A stretch of 64,000 nt of DNA from JBLIRR01 sp049472395 (GTDB lineage Bacteria > SZUA-182 > DTGQ01 > JBLIRR01), in the NCBI GenBank assembly GCA_049472395.1, contig JBLIRR010000010.1:62001-126000 (forward strand), in the 5' to 3' direction. Numbering within the stretch: the stretch's first letter is position 1; every line of letters starts with the position of its first letter. Of this stretch, positions 27,370-36,153 are shown one piece after another. The notes beneath the pieces were generated by a model. The model worked only from the letters and a program-made list of their open reading frames with translations. It made no database searches and was not told where the DNA came from. The translations under genes were made by a program, and so were the position numbers.

Positions 27370-28557
27370 ATGAACGCTTTTAAAATATCAAATCAGATAG
27401 TCTATATAATCATTATTTTTGTTATTATGTGCGCAGGATGGAGCAGGGTGACCTATGGCAAAAATCAATCTAGTGGCATAATAAATGTTTTATTAAAAGA
27501 GTCGTGCAGCAGCGTCAATATCAGATGTAGTGGATGGATCGAGATAACCAGTGATTCAGAAGAAAGTCTGAAATTACCATGTTCTGAATTTGGGCTCCCA
27601 ATAAGTATCAAACCATCCAGCTCAGGTATAAGTATTAATGACTTTGAAATTGACTTGAGAACTATACATTTAAATAATGTGGCAGAGAACAACCCTCTTC
27701 AGATAGACGATTATGCTTATCGAGGAGAGATAATTATTCTTGTGGATTCCCAATGGAAACTTAAAGTTATAAATAGCCTGGATCTTAATTCATATTTATG
27801 TGGCATAATGAAAAGCGAAATCTCTCCCGATTGGCCTGATGAGGTTTTAAAGGCACAGGCTATTATTGCGAGAACATATGCTTTACGCGAAATATCACTC
27901 CAAAAATATGATGCCTATGATTTAAAAGCATCAATAGACTCACAGGTTTATATAGGTATGACAGGAGAAGACCCCCGCACAAATCGTGCTGTTCATGAAA
28001 CAGAACACTATATACTCACCTTAAATGGAGAAATCTTTCCCGCTTTCTATCATGCCTGCTGTGGCGGACACACTGAATCCGCCCAGAATATTTTCGGAGA
28101 TTATCCCTCAGTTATTGGAATAGCGTGTGATTACTGCAGTAATTCACCACATTTTGAATGGGAATACATAATAACTCCAATAGAACTGCGAAATATATTA
28201 TTACGAAATGATTATCGCGCTGATCCAATTAAGACTATAGAAATTGTAAATCGATATCCTGCCGGTCGTGTAAATCAACTATCCATAAAATATAACCCAA
28301 GCCAAAGTTCTTCTTCGCGCTTACTCATCAAAGGGAAAAAATTAAGGGAATTATTGGGATATGACACTCTAAGAAGCTCTAATTTTACCGTTAATTTTAA
28401 AAATGGCCATTTTATATTCCATGGAAAAGGGTGGGGACATGGAGTCGGCCTTTGCCAATGGGGAGCGAAAAGTATGGGCGAAATTGGTGCGCGATATGAA
28501 GAAATTCTCAATAAATATTATCCCTATGCTGAAATTACACGTATCGAAGCTTACTAG
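27370..28557 (+). CDS. SpoIID/LytB-domain cell wall protein
   Basis: 395 residues from the ATG at 27370; a TTG at 27355 is an alternative. The N-terminal hydrophobic segment (about residues 8-30) is a signal or anchor. The SpoIID domain runs from SYLCGIMKSEISPDWPDEVLKAQ (given here in part: GIMKSEISPDWP) through ARTYALREI to the C-terminal GKGWGHGVGLCQWGAKSMG, all family hallmarks. SpoIID proteins are lytic transglycosylases acting on peptidoglycan glycan strands; non-sporulating bacteria carry them as periplasmic wall-remodelling enzymes. Cys residues in the HACCGGHTES and ACDYCSN segments may bind metal. queA follows 56 bases later. Confidence 0.88.
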   Translation: MNAFKISNQIVYIIIIFVIMCAGWSRVTYGKNQSSGIINVLLKESCSSVNIRCSGWIEITSDSEESLKLPCSEFGLPISIKPSSSGISINDFEIDLRTIHLNNVAENNPLQIDDYAYRGEIIILVDSQWKLKVINSLDLNSYLCGIMKSEISPDWPDEVLKAQAIIARTYALREISLQKYDAYDLKASIDSQVYIGMTGEDPRTNRAVHETEHYILTLNGEIFPAFYHACCGGHTESAQNIFGDYPSVIGIACDYCSNSPHFEWEYIITPIELRNILLRNDYRADPIKTIEIVNRYPAGRVNQLSIKYNPSQSSSSRLLIKGKKLRELLGYDTLRSSNFTVNFKNGHFIFHGKGWGHGVGLCQWGAKSMGEIGARYEEILNKYYPYAEITRIEAY

Positions 28558-28613
28558 ACCTTCTTATATGTGCATATAAAAAAATAATCATCCTTGATAA
28601 ATAGAGTTAAATT

Positions 28614-29654
28614 GTGAAGTTATCTGATTTTGAATACCCTCTTCCATCATCACTTATTGCTCAAAAACCATCCTACGTAAGGGATGAATCTCGCTTACTA
28701 ATCGTTAATAAAAAATCTGGTTCAATTGAAGAATCAACATTCAAAAATATTACAGAGCATCTTTTACCAAGCGATACACTGGTCCTAAATGATACAAAAG
28801 TAATAGCCGCCCGCCTTAAGGGAACCAAAAATACCGGGGGAAAAATTGAGATCTTACTCTTACATCATGTAAGTGATTCAACATGGATGTGTTTGACTAA
28901 AGGGAGTTATACACAAGGCACGCGAATTATTTTCGTTCCGCATATACTCGAAGGGAAAATTATAAAAAAGGCCCCTCAAGGCAGAGCATATATCGACTTC
29001 TTCTATGAAGGGGATCTCACTACCATTCTTGAGCGCTGTGGCCAGATACCACTGCCCCCTTATATTAAACGATCATCAACGGATCCTTACGATCGGAAGC
29101 GATACCAAACTGTCTATTCCAGATGTAAGGGGGCAGTAGCCGCTCCTACCGCAGGATTGCACTTTACACAACCACTTCTCGATAAAATACACAATAAGGG
29201 TGTCGAAATAGTCTTTTTAACACTTCATATTGGTACCGGTACTTTCCTTCCCGTAAGAGTGGAAAATATAAAACAACACGTTATGGAAAAAGAATATTAT
29301 ATCCTTCCCTCTTCAACTCTCATGCGTATACGAGAATCTAAAAAGAAAGGACATAGAATAATAGCTGTTGGAACCACAACAACTAGGGTATTGGAAAGTT
29401 GTGCCCCCCTAATCCTCGATAACACTTTTATTCCTTCACATAATATCCAAGGGTGGACAGATCTTTTTATTTATCCACCATATGCCTTTACCATAGTTGA
29501 CAAATTGATTACAAATTTTCATCTTCCAAAATCAACTCTTCTGATGCTTGTAAGTGCTTTCTGCGGATATACATTATGTATGAAAGCATACCACTATGCT
29601 ATCAAAAGGTCTTTCCGCTTTTATAGTTATGGAGATAGCATGCTTATAAAATAA
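28614..29654 (+). CDS. queA: S-adenosylmethionine:tRNA ribosyltransferase-isomerase
   Basis: Adds the epoxycyclopentane ring donor from SAM to preQ1-tRNA during queuosine synthesis. 346 residues with a GTG start. Typical segments are the N-terminal FEYPLPSSLIAQKP, LVLNDTKVIAARLKG, the GAVAAPTAGLHFT core and the C-terminal TNFHLPKSTLLMLVSAF. Full length and intact. Together with queC this shows that the organism modifies its tRNA with queuosine. Confidence 0.97.
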   Translation: MKLSDFEYPLPSSLIAQKPSYVRDESRLLIVNKKSGSIEESTFKNITEHLLPSDTLVLNDTKVIAARLKGTKNTGGKIEILLLHHVSDSTWMCLTKGSYTQGTRIIFVPHILEGKIIKKAPQGRAYIDFFYEGDLTTILERCGQIPLPPYIKRSSTDPYDRKRYQTVYSRCKGAVAAPTAGLHFTQPLLDKIHNKGVEIVFLTLHIGTGTFLPVRVENIKQHVMEKEYYILPSSTLMRIRESKKKGHRIIAVGTTTTRVLESCAPLILDNTFIPSHNIQGWTDLFIYPPYAFTIVDKLITNFHLPKSTLLMLVSAFCGYTLCMKAYHYAIKRSFRFYSYGDSMLIK

Positions 29655-29697
29655 CTTTTCACTATATAGAGGCCTCAATGAGTAGTTCTCATCAGAG

Positions 29698-29976
29698 TTA
29701 ATGTCTTATCCCTTTATAAATTAATCCACTGAAGCCAGAAGCCTTTAAAGACATATCCATATTCCCCAAGATCTTACTTGTCATATTCTCCATAGATAAA
29801 AGGGAGTTGTCATCACATTTTTCAATATCAACTGCTTCAATATCTTGTTTCGCTTTATTAATCTGCATCGCTAACTCATCGTCGTTAGAAAAATTAGCCC
29901 AAATATTACAAGCATCTAAAAATACATCCATCATACTCTGTAATCTTTGTACCCTCTTCATGTATGTAGATGCCAT
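29698..29976 (-). CDS. Small helical protein of unknown function
   Basis: 92 residues from an ATG at 29976 with an excellent GGAGG site 7 bases upstream; an upstream frame to 30081 has no such site. The sequence is predicted mostly helical (KRVQRLQSMMDVFLDACNIW, then DDELAMQINKAKQDIEAVD), with Met-rich C-terminal parts. No family is recognised. It stands alone between queA and the fdhD promoter. Confidence 0.6.
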   Translation of the reverse strand: MASTYMKRVQRLQSMMDVFLDACNIWANFSNDDELAMQINKAKQDIEAVDIEKCDDNSLLSMENMTSKILGNMDMSLKASGFSGLIYKGIRH

Positions 29977-30173
29977 TTTCCACCTCCTAAAATTAGTCTG
30001 ATAATCAACAATTTTTTCATTTCTACAATTACTACTTTCTACTATCCGCTCCATGTTCCTTAACCTAACTTTATCTTCCAACTTTATATAATCTCACCCG
30101 CAATTAGTTTCTATATCGGTTAAAAATCAAGGTGTGATCGAAGATTTTGAGTTTAAATTTTTTTTCATAATAT

Positions 30174-30202
30174 TTGCTTCAAATATATCAATAAGATATA
30201 AT
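30174..30202 (+). promoter_or_regulatory. Predicted promoter of fdhD
   Basis: TTGCTT (30174-30179), 17 bases, TATAAT (30197-30202). The start site would fall near 30209, leaving a short leader of about 27 bases; no clear Shine-Dalgarno site precedes the ATG at 30236. Confidence 0.6.
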
Positions 30203-30235
30203 TAGTTACAAAAAACACCAAAATATGATACTATA

Positions 30236-31039
30236 ATGAAAATTAAAGAAGCCTTTCCCTACCAGTTATGTCCTGTGATAGTTATGCAACTGGACACAAA
30301 AAATCTAATTAAAAAAGAAATTGATATTATTTCAGAATATAACCTTATTGTATCTCTCAATGAGGAAGTATATATATGCCTTACAAGTTGCGGTCTCTAT
30401 AGTAGAGAATTCGTTATTGGATATCTTATAAGTGAAGGTTTCATTAAAAAGCCGGGTGATATTTCGTCTATTGATATTAATGTAGAGGATGGACAGATCA
30501 ATTGCAGTGTTGTGCTTGATACAAGCTACCTTAAAAAAATAGTGTGTTCCAACCTATATTATTCCGGATCCATGCGCGAAATTACGGAGGCAGGGCATAA
30601 AAACTATACTCATATAACACATACTCCGAATATTTCATTATCCGCTTTATATAAAGCCTTTGATCAATTTCTTTGCCAATCAAATCTGCATAAAATGACT
30701 CGTGGAGTGCATAGCGCAGCCCTTTTAACGGAACAAATGGAGCCTCTATTTTTCTCTGATGAAATTGGGCGTCACAATGCAATTGATCAGATAATTGGTA
30801 TGACCTATATGCAAAAAATTTCTTTTGAGGATAAGGTATTATTTTTTACAGGAAGGCTTCCCTCAAAGATTATTAAAAAAATTATAGGGCAAAAAATTCC
30901 TCTTGTTGTCTCACGCGGTATGCCCACTAGCTTAGGAATTTTGTTAGCAGATCAATATAAGGTTACAATTATAAGTAGATTATTTAAAAGGAGCGTCACA
31001 CTATTTACTTGTTATAATAATAATAACATAACATGGTGA
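30236..31039 (+). CDS. fdhD: FdhD-like formate dehydrogenase accessory protein lacking the CxxC pair
   Basis: 267 residues. FdhD normally receives sulfur from IscS on a Cys pair and passes it to the molybdenum cofactor of formate dehydrogenase. Family landmarks are present: TRGVHSAAL, the SDEIGRHNAIDQIIG segment and SRGMPTSLGILLA. The region where the loop CGxCG should lie reads SNLYYSGSMREI (residues 105-116), so both Cys are gone; the only nearby Cys is Cys104, out of register. A selenoprotein formate dehydrogenase at 61.5 kb is the expected client. It may transfer sulfur by another residue, act as a scaffold, or have another job. Confidence 0.85.
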   Translation: MKIKEAFPYQLCPVIVMQLDTKNLIKKEIDIISEYNLIVSLNEEVYICLTSCGLYSREFVIGYLISEGFIKKPGDISSIDINVEDGQINCSVVLDTSYLKKIVCSNLYYSGSMREITEAGHKNYTHITHTPNISLSALYKAFDQFLCQSNLHKMTRGVHSAALLTEQMEPLFFSDEIGRHNAIDQIIGMTYMQKISFEDKVLFFTGRLPSKIIKKIIGQKIPLVVSRGMPTSLGILLADQYKVTIISRLFKRSVTLFTCYNNNNITW

Positions 31040-31067
31040 TGAATAATCCTGCTTTTCCCTGGTATGC

Positions 31068-32561
31068 TTATTTATTGTGGGGAGTGGAAGATATTTTTTC
31101 CTGAAGCTTTTTCTTGAGAAGATTTCCAAAAGCAGTAACGTGCTCTTCTCCTCCCCCAGAGTCTTTCTGTTCCTCAAGATATTTCTTATAAGAATTTCTA
31201 TCTTCATCTTCAATAACAGCTTTTCTACTTAGCTTAATTCTTTTCTTTTTCTTATCAATATATAAAATATTGATTTTAAGTTTTGATCCAATCGGAAACT
31301 TCTCTTCTTTATCAACATTCTTGTCTACGTCCAATTCCTCGTTTGGTAAAAGCCCTATAATGCCATTGGATAATTTAACAAAAATACCATATGGTTTAAT
31401 AGATTCGACACGCCCCTCGTCAATATCCCCTTCTTTCAATAATAAATCCGTATCAAAAGGATCAACCTTTTCCGGTTCCATGGAAAGCGAAATACGATGG
31501 GCTTTCTGGTCAATTGAAATTATACGAACATTAACTTCATCTCCTATTTTCAGCACTTCCTTTGGATGATTGATATGAGTAGGTGCATTCAAATTGGAAA
31601 TATGAATTAGACCATTAACTCCTGACTCTAATTCTATAAAGGCCCCAAAATCAACTAATTCTACCACCTTTCCCTTTGTCCAATCGCCCTCTTGATAACG
31701 CCCTTTGATTGTTTCCCATGGATTCTCTTGGATTTGCTTAAGACTCAATGAAATACGATTTTTATCCCAATCAATAGAAGTTATCTTGACCTTTACCTTA
31801 TTCCTAACCTTTATATAGTCTGCTGCATCTTTTACACGGCCCCAGCTCATTTCAGACAATGGTATTAATCCATCTATACCACCAAGATCTACAAACGCCC
31901 CGAAAGGTTGAATAGAACGGACTATTCCCTCTATCTCATCACCTACCTTCAGTTTTGCTCTCAATAAATTAAGAAGTTTATCCCTTTCTTCCTTTAAAAT
32001 TTTCTTTCTTGAAAGAATGAGATTTTTCCCACCTTCATTATATTCCAGAATATGAAACTTGAAATCTTTTGCCAAATAATCCGCTGAATCAGTACCCTTT
32101 CCTAATTCCATATGTGAAAATGGACAAAATGCTCGTTTTGCAGAAACCATCACTTCATACCCACCCTTAATCTTTGCTACAACATGTCCTTCCACTGGGA
32201 TTTGGTTGCGAAACGCATCTTTGATAATTGCATTAGATAATTTGCGTCCCCCTAGTTTTGTCGTAAAATGAATTTCTCCATCTTTGGCTGAAAGAAAATA
32301 GGCATCTATTACATCACCTGTTTTAATAGTAATAGTGCCATTTTCATCACTCAATTCCTCTTTTGCAATAATGCCTTCACTTCGCCCTCCATAATCTACG
32401 AACATCCAATCACCCGAGGTACCGACAACGCATACCTTAAGCTTTTGACCTGATGTAAACTCATTTATATTAGTAATTCTTTTTTCTATCAAATCTGAAA
32501 AATTTTTATTTACATCAAGATTTATCTTTTCCTTTTTTTTAAATTTTTCTTGATCATTCAT
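31068..32561 (-). CDS. rpsA: 30S ribosomal protein S1-like, five S1 domains
   Basis: 497 residues from an ATG at 32561, which sits about 11 bases after AGGGGG; a GTG at 32573 is too close to that site. Five S1 RNA-binding motifs are visible, at about residues 36-103, 121-189, 204-276, 288-362 and 374-449. The third and fourth are the best conserved (GIVRSIQPFGAFVDLGGIDG and KGKVVELVDFGAFIELESG). The first two are divergent, as expected for the ribosome-docking modules. The typical proteobacterial S1 has six motifs, so one is missing at the C-terminus. The protein brings mRNA to the 30S subunit. Confidence 0.88.
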   Translation of the reverse strand: MNDQEKFKKKEKINLDVNKNFSDLIEKRITNINEFTSGQKLKVCVVGTSGDWMFVDYGGRSEGIIAKEELSDENGTITIKTGDVIDAYFLSAKDGEIHFTTKLGGRKLSNAIIKDAFRNQIPVEGHVVAKIKGGYEVMVSAKRAFCPFSHMELGKGTDSADYLAKDFKFHILEYNEGGKNLILSRKKILKEERDKLLNLLRAKLKVGDEIEGIVRSIQPFGAFVDLGGIDGLIPLSEMSWGRVKDAADYIKVRNKVKVKITSIDWDKNRISLSLKQIQENPWETIKGRYQEGDWTKGKVVELVDFGAFIELESGVNGLIHISNLNAPTHINHPKEVLKIGDEVNVRIISIDQKAHRISLSMEPEKVDPFDTDLLLKEGDIDEGRVESIKPYGIFVKLSNGIIGLLPNEELDVDKNVDKEEKFPIGSKLKINILYIDKKKKRIKLSRKAVIEDEDRNSYKKYLEEQKDSGGGEEHVTAFGNLLKKKLQEKISSTPHNK

Positions 32562-32738
32562 ACTTATATCCACCCCCTTTCATTTAGATTGTGTGCATCT
32601 TTGTATGGTAATAATTATTTTATCGCCATAAATTATTGAACAGATCGAAAAAATCTTATACCTCGGACAATTTATTCGCTTCATTTATAAGAGCGCTCAT
32701 CCTTATTGTGGGCTATAAAAACCTCTCCGTCATTGCCA

Positions 32739-33449
32739 CTATACAAGTTGCTTACCACCAATAATTAAAAAGTATTCAGCAGCTAATAACATGACAACTG
32801 CAAATCCATATTTTATAAACTCCATCCATCTGCCTGATTTTGGAAGTGTCGACAAGATTCCTGCAAATGTACCTATGATTAATAAAAGAAATCCCATACC
32901 AAATGCATATGCAACAAGCATCAAAACCCCAAGAAATGTATTCTTTCCAGTAGCTACTATAGCAAGTATAATCCCCAATATAGGGGCTGTACAAGGAGCT
33001 GCGACGAGACCAGACAGGGCCCCCACAATGAGTGCGGAAAAATAGCCAGATACAGTCTGAAACCGGTCAACAAAATTTGAGATGAAAGCAGGGGTTTGAA
33101 GATTGAAAATACCAAACATACTAAGGCTAAACAATAAACATAAATTACCCATAAAAATAAGTGTATAGGGGCTTGAATTTATAGAACCAAAAAAACTCCC
33201 TGTAAGAGCGGCAAAAGCCCCTAATGAAGCATACGTAATTGCGAGCCCAGAAATATAATAGAAAGAAAGGAGAAAGCTCTGCAATTTTGTCTTTGCCTTT
33301 CTAGTACCTATATATCCTGCGGTCACCGGTATTAGTGGGTATACACAAGGGGTGAAACTGGTTAAAAGACCGGCAATAAAACAAACAGGCACGGCAATAA
33401 AAGGAGAACTTACTGATTGTTCAATAATGTGTAATAACCCTTCCCCCAT
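32739..33449 (-). CDS. CcdA/DsbD-type transmembrane thiol-disulfide transporter
   Basis: 236 residues with six predicted membrane helices and the two hallmark Cys-Pro sites, LTSFTPCVYPLIPV (helix 1) and LVAAPCTAPILG (helix 4). It passes electrons from cytoplasmic thioredoxin across the inner membrane for cytochrome c maturation or periplasmic disulfide reduction. The periplasmic alpha and gamma domains of full DsbD are absent, so it is CcdA/ScsB-core-like. A short upstream frame shares the TAATG stop-start with it. Confidence 0.9.
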   Translation of the reverse strand: MGEGLLHIIEQSVSSPFIAVPVCFIAGLLTSFTPCVYPLIPVTAGYIGTRKAKTKLQSFLLSFYYISGLAITYASLGAFAALTGSFFGSINSSPYTLIFMGNLCLLFSLSMFGIFNLQTPAFISNFVDRFQTVSGYFSALIVGALSGLVAAPCTAPILGIILAIVATGKNTFLGVLMLVAYAFGMGFLLLIIGTFAGILSTLPKSGRWMEFIKYGFAVVMLLAAEYFLIIGGKQLV

Positions 33450-33562
33450 TATTCTTTACTTTTTCCTCTTTTACCCATCAATAATTTAATGTGTGAAAAC
33501 AAAATACGCGCCTTGCGAGTATCTCCCTTTACATATACTGCAACGACTTCATCTCGATACAA
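33449..33562 (-). CDS. Possible 37-residue basic peptide coupled to the CcdA-like gene
   Basis: A minus-strand frame starting at TTG (33562) and ending in a TAA that overlaps the ATG of the CcdA-like gene (TAATG). The predicted product is basic (VYVKGDTRKARILFSHIKLL). No ATG start, no strong Shine-Dalgarno site and no recognised family. Stop-start overlap and reasonable codon content are the only support. Confidence 0.25.
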   Translation of the reverse strand: MYRDEVVAVYVKGDTRKARILFSHIKLLMGKRGKSKE

Positions 33563-33713
33563 TTCACGTTTATTGTTATATTCTTAAATATATTATATAA
33601 TTAATACAGATTTTGCAAGCCCTTAGGAGTATAATCAGCAATTAATTATGACTTTGCTTATTAGTTATAATGCACATTAAAAATTAATAAATCCTTTTTT
33701 AGGAATCTCGCCT

Positions 33714-34580
33714 ATGCTATGCAATTGTTGTCCTTTTGAATGTCATGTCGATCGATCCAATCAGTTGGGAATCTGTAAAGCTCCCGGAGATTTTAAAATC
33801 GCCAAGTCAATGGCCCACTTTTGGGAAGAGCCTTGTATTAGCGGAACGAGGGGATCCGGAACCATCTTTTTTTCTCATTGTAATGCATCCTGTATATTTT
33901 GTCAAAATTATAAAATTTCGCATAAAGGTAAAGGGCACCTCTATACTCAAAAGCAATTCTTCACGCTTTGCCAAAATCTGGTAGAAAAACATAATGTTCA
34001 TAATATTAATTTTGTTTCACCGACCCATTATTCTCTCCAGCTCATAGAAATCTTGCCTCAGCTCAAAAAAAAGCTCAGGATTCCAATAGTATGGAATAGC
34101 AATGCTTATGAAAAAGTCGAGACTCTCAACCAACTAAATGGTACTATAGATGTTTTTTTACCTGATTTAAAATATTTTCATGATTCCACTGCTCAAAGAT
34201 TTTCCCGTGTGCCTGATTATTTTAGGCACGCTTCACAGGCTATTATAACGATGAAAAATATTACAGGCAAAACTCTTTTTGATCACGAAGGGCTTATGCA
34301 AAGAGGGCTCCTTATACGACATCTTGTATTACCCGGACATGTGAATGAAAGTAAAAATATTATTCGCTGGATTGCTGAAAACCTGGGGAATGATACTTAT
34401 GTCTCATTAATGGCTCAATATTACCCCACTTATAAGGCCTCAGAATCTCCTCCTATGAACAGAACCCTCACTCCGGCTGAATACCAAGAAATAGAAGATT
34501 TCTTTTTTGAGTTAGGCTTTTATAATGGATTTGTGCAAAGTCTCGATTCTCATTCTTCTTGCTATACACCTGAATTTTAA
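33714..34580 (+). CDS. Radical SAM protein of the PflX/COG1313 group
   Basis: 288 residues. The radical SAM cluster motif is CNASCIFCQN (about residues 57-66, CxxxCxxC), preceded by a Cys-rich N-terminus (CNCCPFECHVDRSNQLGIC) that could hold another cluster or zinc. Other landmarks are DVFLPDLKY and RHLVLPGHV, as in pyruvate formate-lyase activating enzyme relatives. The natural substrate of COG1313 proteins is unknown; no glycyl radical enzyme gene is nearby. It converges on the DUF507 gene with a 4-base stop overlap. Confidence 0.88.
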   Translation: MLCNCCPFECHVDRSNQLGICKAPGDFKIAKSMAHFWEEPCISGTRGSGTIFFSHCNASCIFCQNYKISHKGKGHLYTQKQFFTLCQNLVEKHNVHNINFVSPTHYSLQLIEILPQLKKKLRIPIVWNSNAYEKVETLNQLNGTIDVFLPDLKYFHDSTAQRFSRVPDYFRHASQAIITMKNITGKTLFDHEGLMQRGLLIRHLVLPGHVNESKNIIRWIAENLGNDTYVSLMAQYYPTYKASESPPMNRTLTPAEYQEIEDFFFELGFYNGFVQSLDSHSSCYTPEF

Positions 34581-34855
34581 AGAATAAGCTGTCGTTCCCT
34601 CACTAATTTATCCTTAACCATTTTAAATATGCGATGATATTCAATGCTCCCACTTTTAATGGCTGATGTATGGGCCTCTAAAAGTTTTCGAACTTCCTCA
34701 TTTAATCGTTCTTCGACTAATAGATCTTCTATAATGATCTTTTTCACAAGCGCTTTAGCCCTTTCAATATCATCAACTTTTATGAAGTTTCTCGCTATGA
34801 GCTCATCAATAATTCTACCCGATATCTTTTCAATTTGTTGTTTTCTTAATTTCAT
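34577..34855 (-). CDS. DUF507 family protein
   Basis: A 92-residue helical protein, MKLRKQQIEKISGRIIDEL at the start, which matches DUF507, a small family found in anaerobic and thermophilic Gram-negative lineages. No function is known. A clean ATG; the next gene upstream on the strand is the PP-loop ATPase. Confidence 0.85.
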   Translation of the reverse strand: MKLRKQQIEKISGRIIDELIARNFIKVDDIERAKALVKKIIIEDLLVEERLNEEVRKLLEAHTSAIKSGSIEYHRIFKMVKDKLVRERQLIL

Positions 34856-34921
34856 TTATTTCTCTCTATTTTTTTATCCTGACTTTCTATTTCCTTAAGG
34901 TACACAAATTTTAAATTTTTT

Positions 34922-35938
34922 TCAAATGCGCATTGACTCTATCTTATCTTCAGATAACGCTGAAACCTGTAAATGTTTTACTTCTTCGCTATCATGAGAT
35001 GCACCTCTATGACAAATCTGAATTATTAAGCTCTTTTTATTTCCTCTGTCACTATACCGAGCAATTATAGAAGCGGCACAAACCAAATCGTCTTTAGTGA
35101 ACTGTCCGATTAAAATCCCCGTGGGACCCGGAGTATTTTGAGAGTTCATTATTATATGGGTGGATGAAGCAATTGAGAGCAATTTAAAATTTTCTTCCTT
35201 GTTCCGCCCCACTACTAAACGTTTTAGCCCCTCATTCTCCGTGCGAGGTAAAATAAAATGTCTTCCCAAAGTTAACGTCTCAATATCAAATTGATCAAGC
35301 CTTTTTTCTTCCTTCAATAAAAATTTTAACCTGTGACAAAACTGAGGATCTGTTAAACGACAGCCTCCAGCTGGCGTGGGATAATCACCAATCCCCAGAT
35401 TCTTAGCCATTGCGATCTGCACCTTTCTAGACCTGCCGCTAATCCCCAAAAGATGAGCCCGATCAATTAATCCCTCTTTTTCTGCTCTTGTGAGCGGAAG
35501 CAGTTGTGCTGAAAGAGGGCGCAATAAAAAACCCTCCATTCCCGATTTCTTCTCAACCATACGAAGGCTATTTTTCATTTGGGTCATTGGCCTCTGTCCG
35601 ACAACCTCGCCGGTAAAAACAAAAGATGCTCCTTTTTCCTCCAGGAGGCTTTTAGCTTTTTTAAGCATTAAAATTTTACAATCGAGGCACGGATTAAGAT
35701 TCTTACCATACCCAAAAAAAGGAGACCTAATTATATCAATAATCTCTGCAGTAATATCTAAATTTTGAATAGTAACAGCCTTTTGCTCCAAGATCCATGC
35801 TGGATCACTTCTTTCATAAAAAAAAGGGGTTGTGAGCCTCAACGCTATTATCTTAAATCCTTGGTCTAATATCAATTTAATTGCGAGAATACTATCCAAT
35901 CCACCAGAATATAAACATATGCTTAATGCTCTGTTCAA
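34922..35938 (-). CDS. PP-loop ATPase, MnmA-like tRNA sulfurtransferase family
   Basis: 338 residues with an N-terminal ATP pyrophosphatase loop LYSGGLDSILA (residues 9-19). A NPCLDCKILM segment (Cys pair near residue 84) and FVFTGEVVGQRPMTQ follow, then GDYPTPAGGCRLTDPQF (about 200-216), a conserved block of this MnmA-related family whose members lack the full MnmA C-terminus. Such enzymes adenylate a base or carbonyl before sulfur (or another nucleophile) is added. The exact target is unknown. It sits 10 bases after DUF2065 and close to selA, so a link to selenium or tRNA modification is possible. Confidence 0.75.
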   Translation of the reverse strand: MNRALSICLYSGGLDSILAIKLILDQGFKIIALRLTTPFFYERSDPAWILEQKAVTIQNLDITAEIIDIIRSPFFGYGKNLNPCLDCKILMLKKAKSLLEEKGASFVFTGEVVGQRPMTQMKNSLRMVEKKSGMEGFLLRPLSAQLLPLTRAEKEGLIDRAHLLGISGRSRKVQIAMAKNLGIGDYPTPAGGCRLTDPQFCHRLKFLLKEEKRLDQFDIETLTLGRHFILPRTENEGLKRLVVGRNKEENFKLLSIASSTHIIMNSQNTPGPTGILIGQFTKDDLVCAASIIARYSDRGNKKSLIIQICHRGASHDSEEVKHLQVSALSEDKIESMRI

Positions 35939-35948
35939 AAAATTGCCT

Positions 35949-36137
35949 CTATAATAATTTTGCCAAATATATAACTACTAATCCCATCAACATAGAAACA
36001 AAACCAATAAGGCGTAAATGAGAATCTGATAATTTTTGCATTATTATCATGATTTCTTTAAATTTATGGGGAATTAAAAAGTATGGCATACCCTCAAGCA
36101 CCATGATAAGCCCGATTACGGTTAAAAAAAGTCTCAT
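35949..36137 (-). CDS. DUF2065 (YjeT-like) small membrane protein
   Basis: 62 residues with two membrane helices (about 2-20 and 43-60) and the LIGLIMVLEGMPYFLIP-like pattern of DUF2065. Function unknown. It is 16 bases after selA and 10 bases before the PP-loop gene, so it belongs to the selA operon. Confidence 0.8.
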   Translation of the reverse strand: MRLFLTVIGLIMVLEGMPYFLIPHKFKEIMIIMQKLSDSHLRLIGFVSMLMGLVVIYLAKLL

Positions 36138-36153
36138 AAAAATTACTAAGCCC

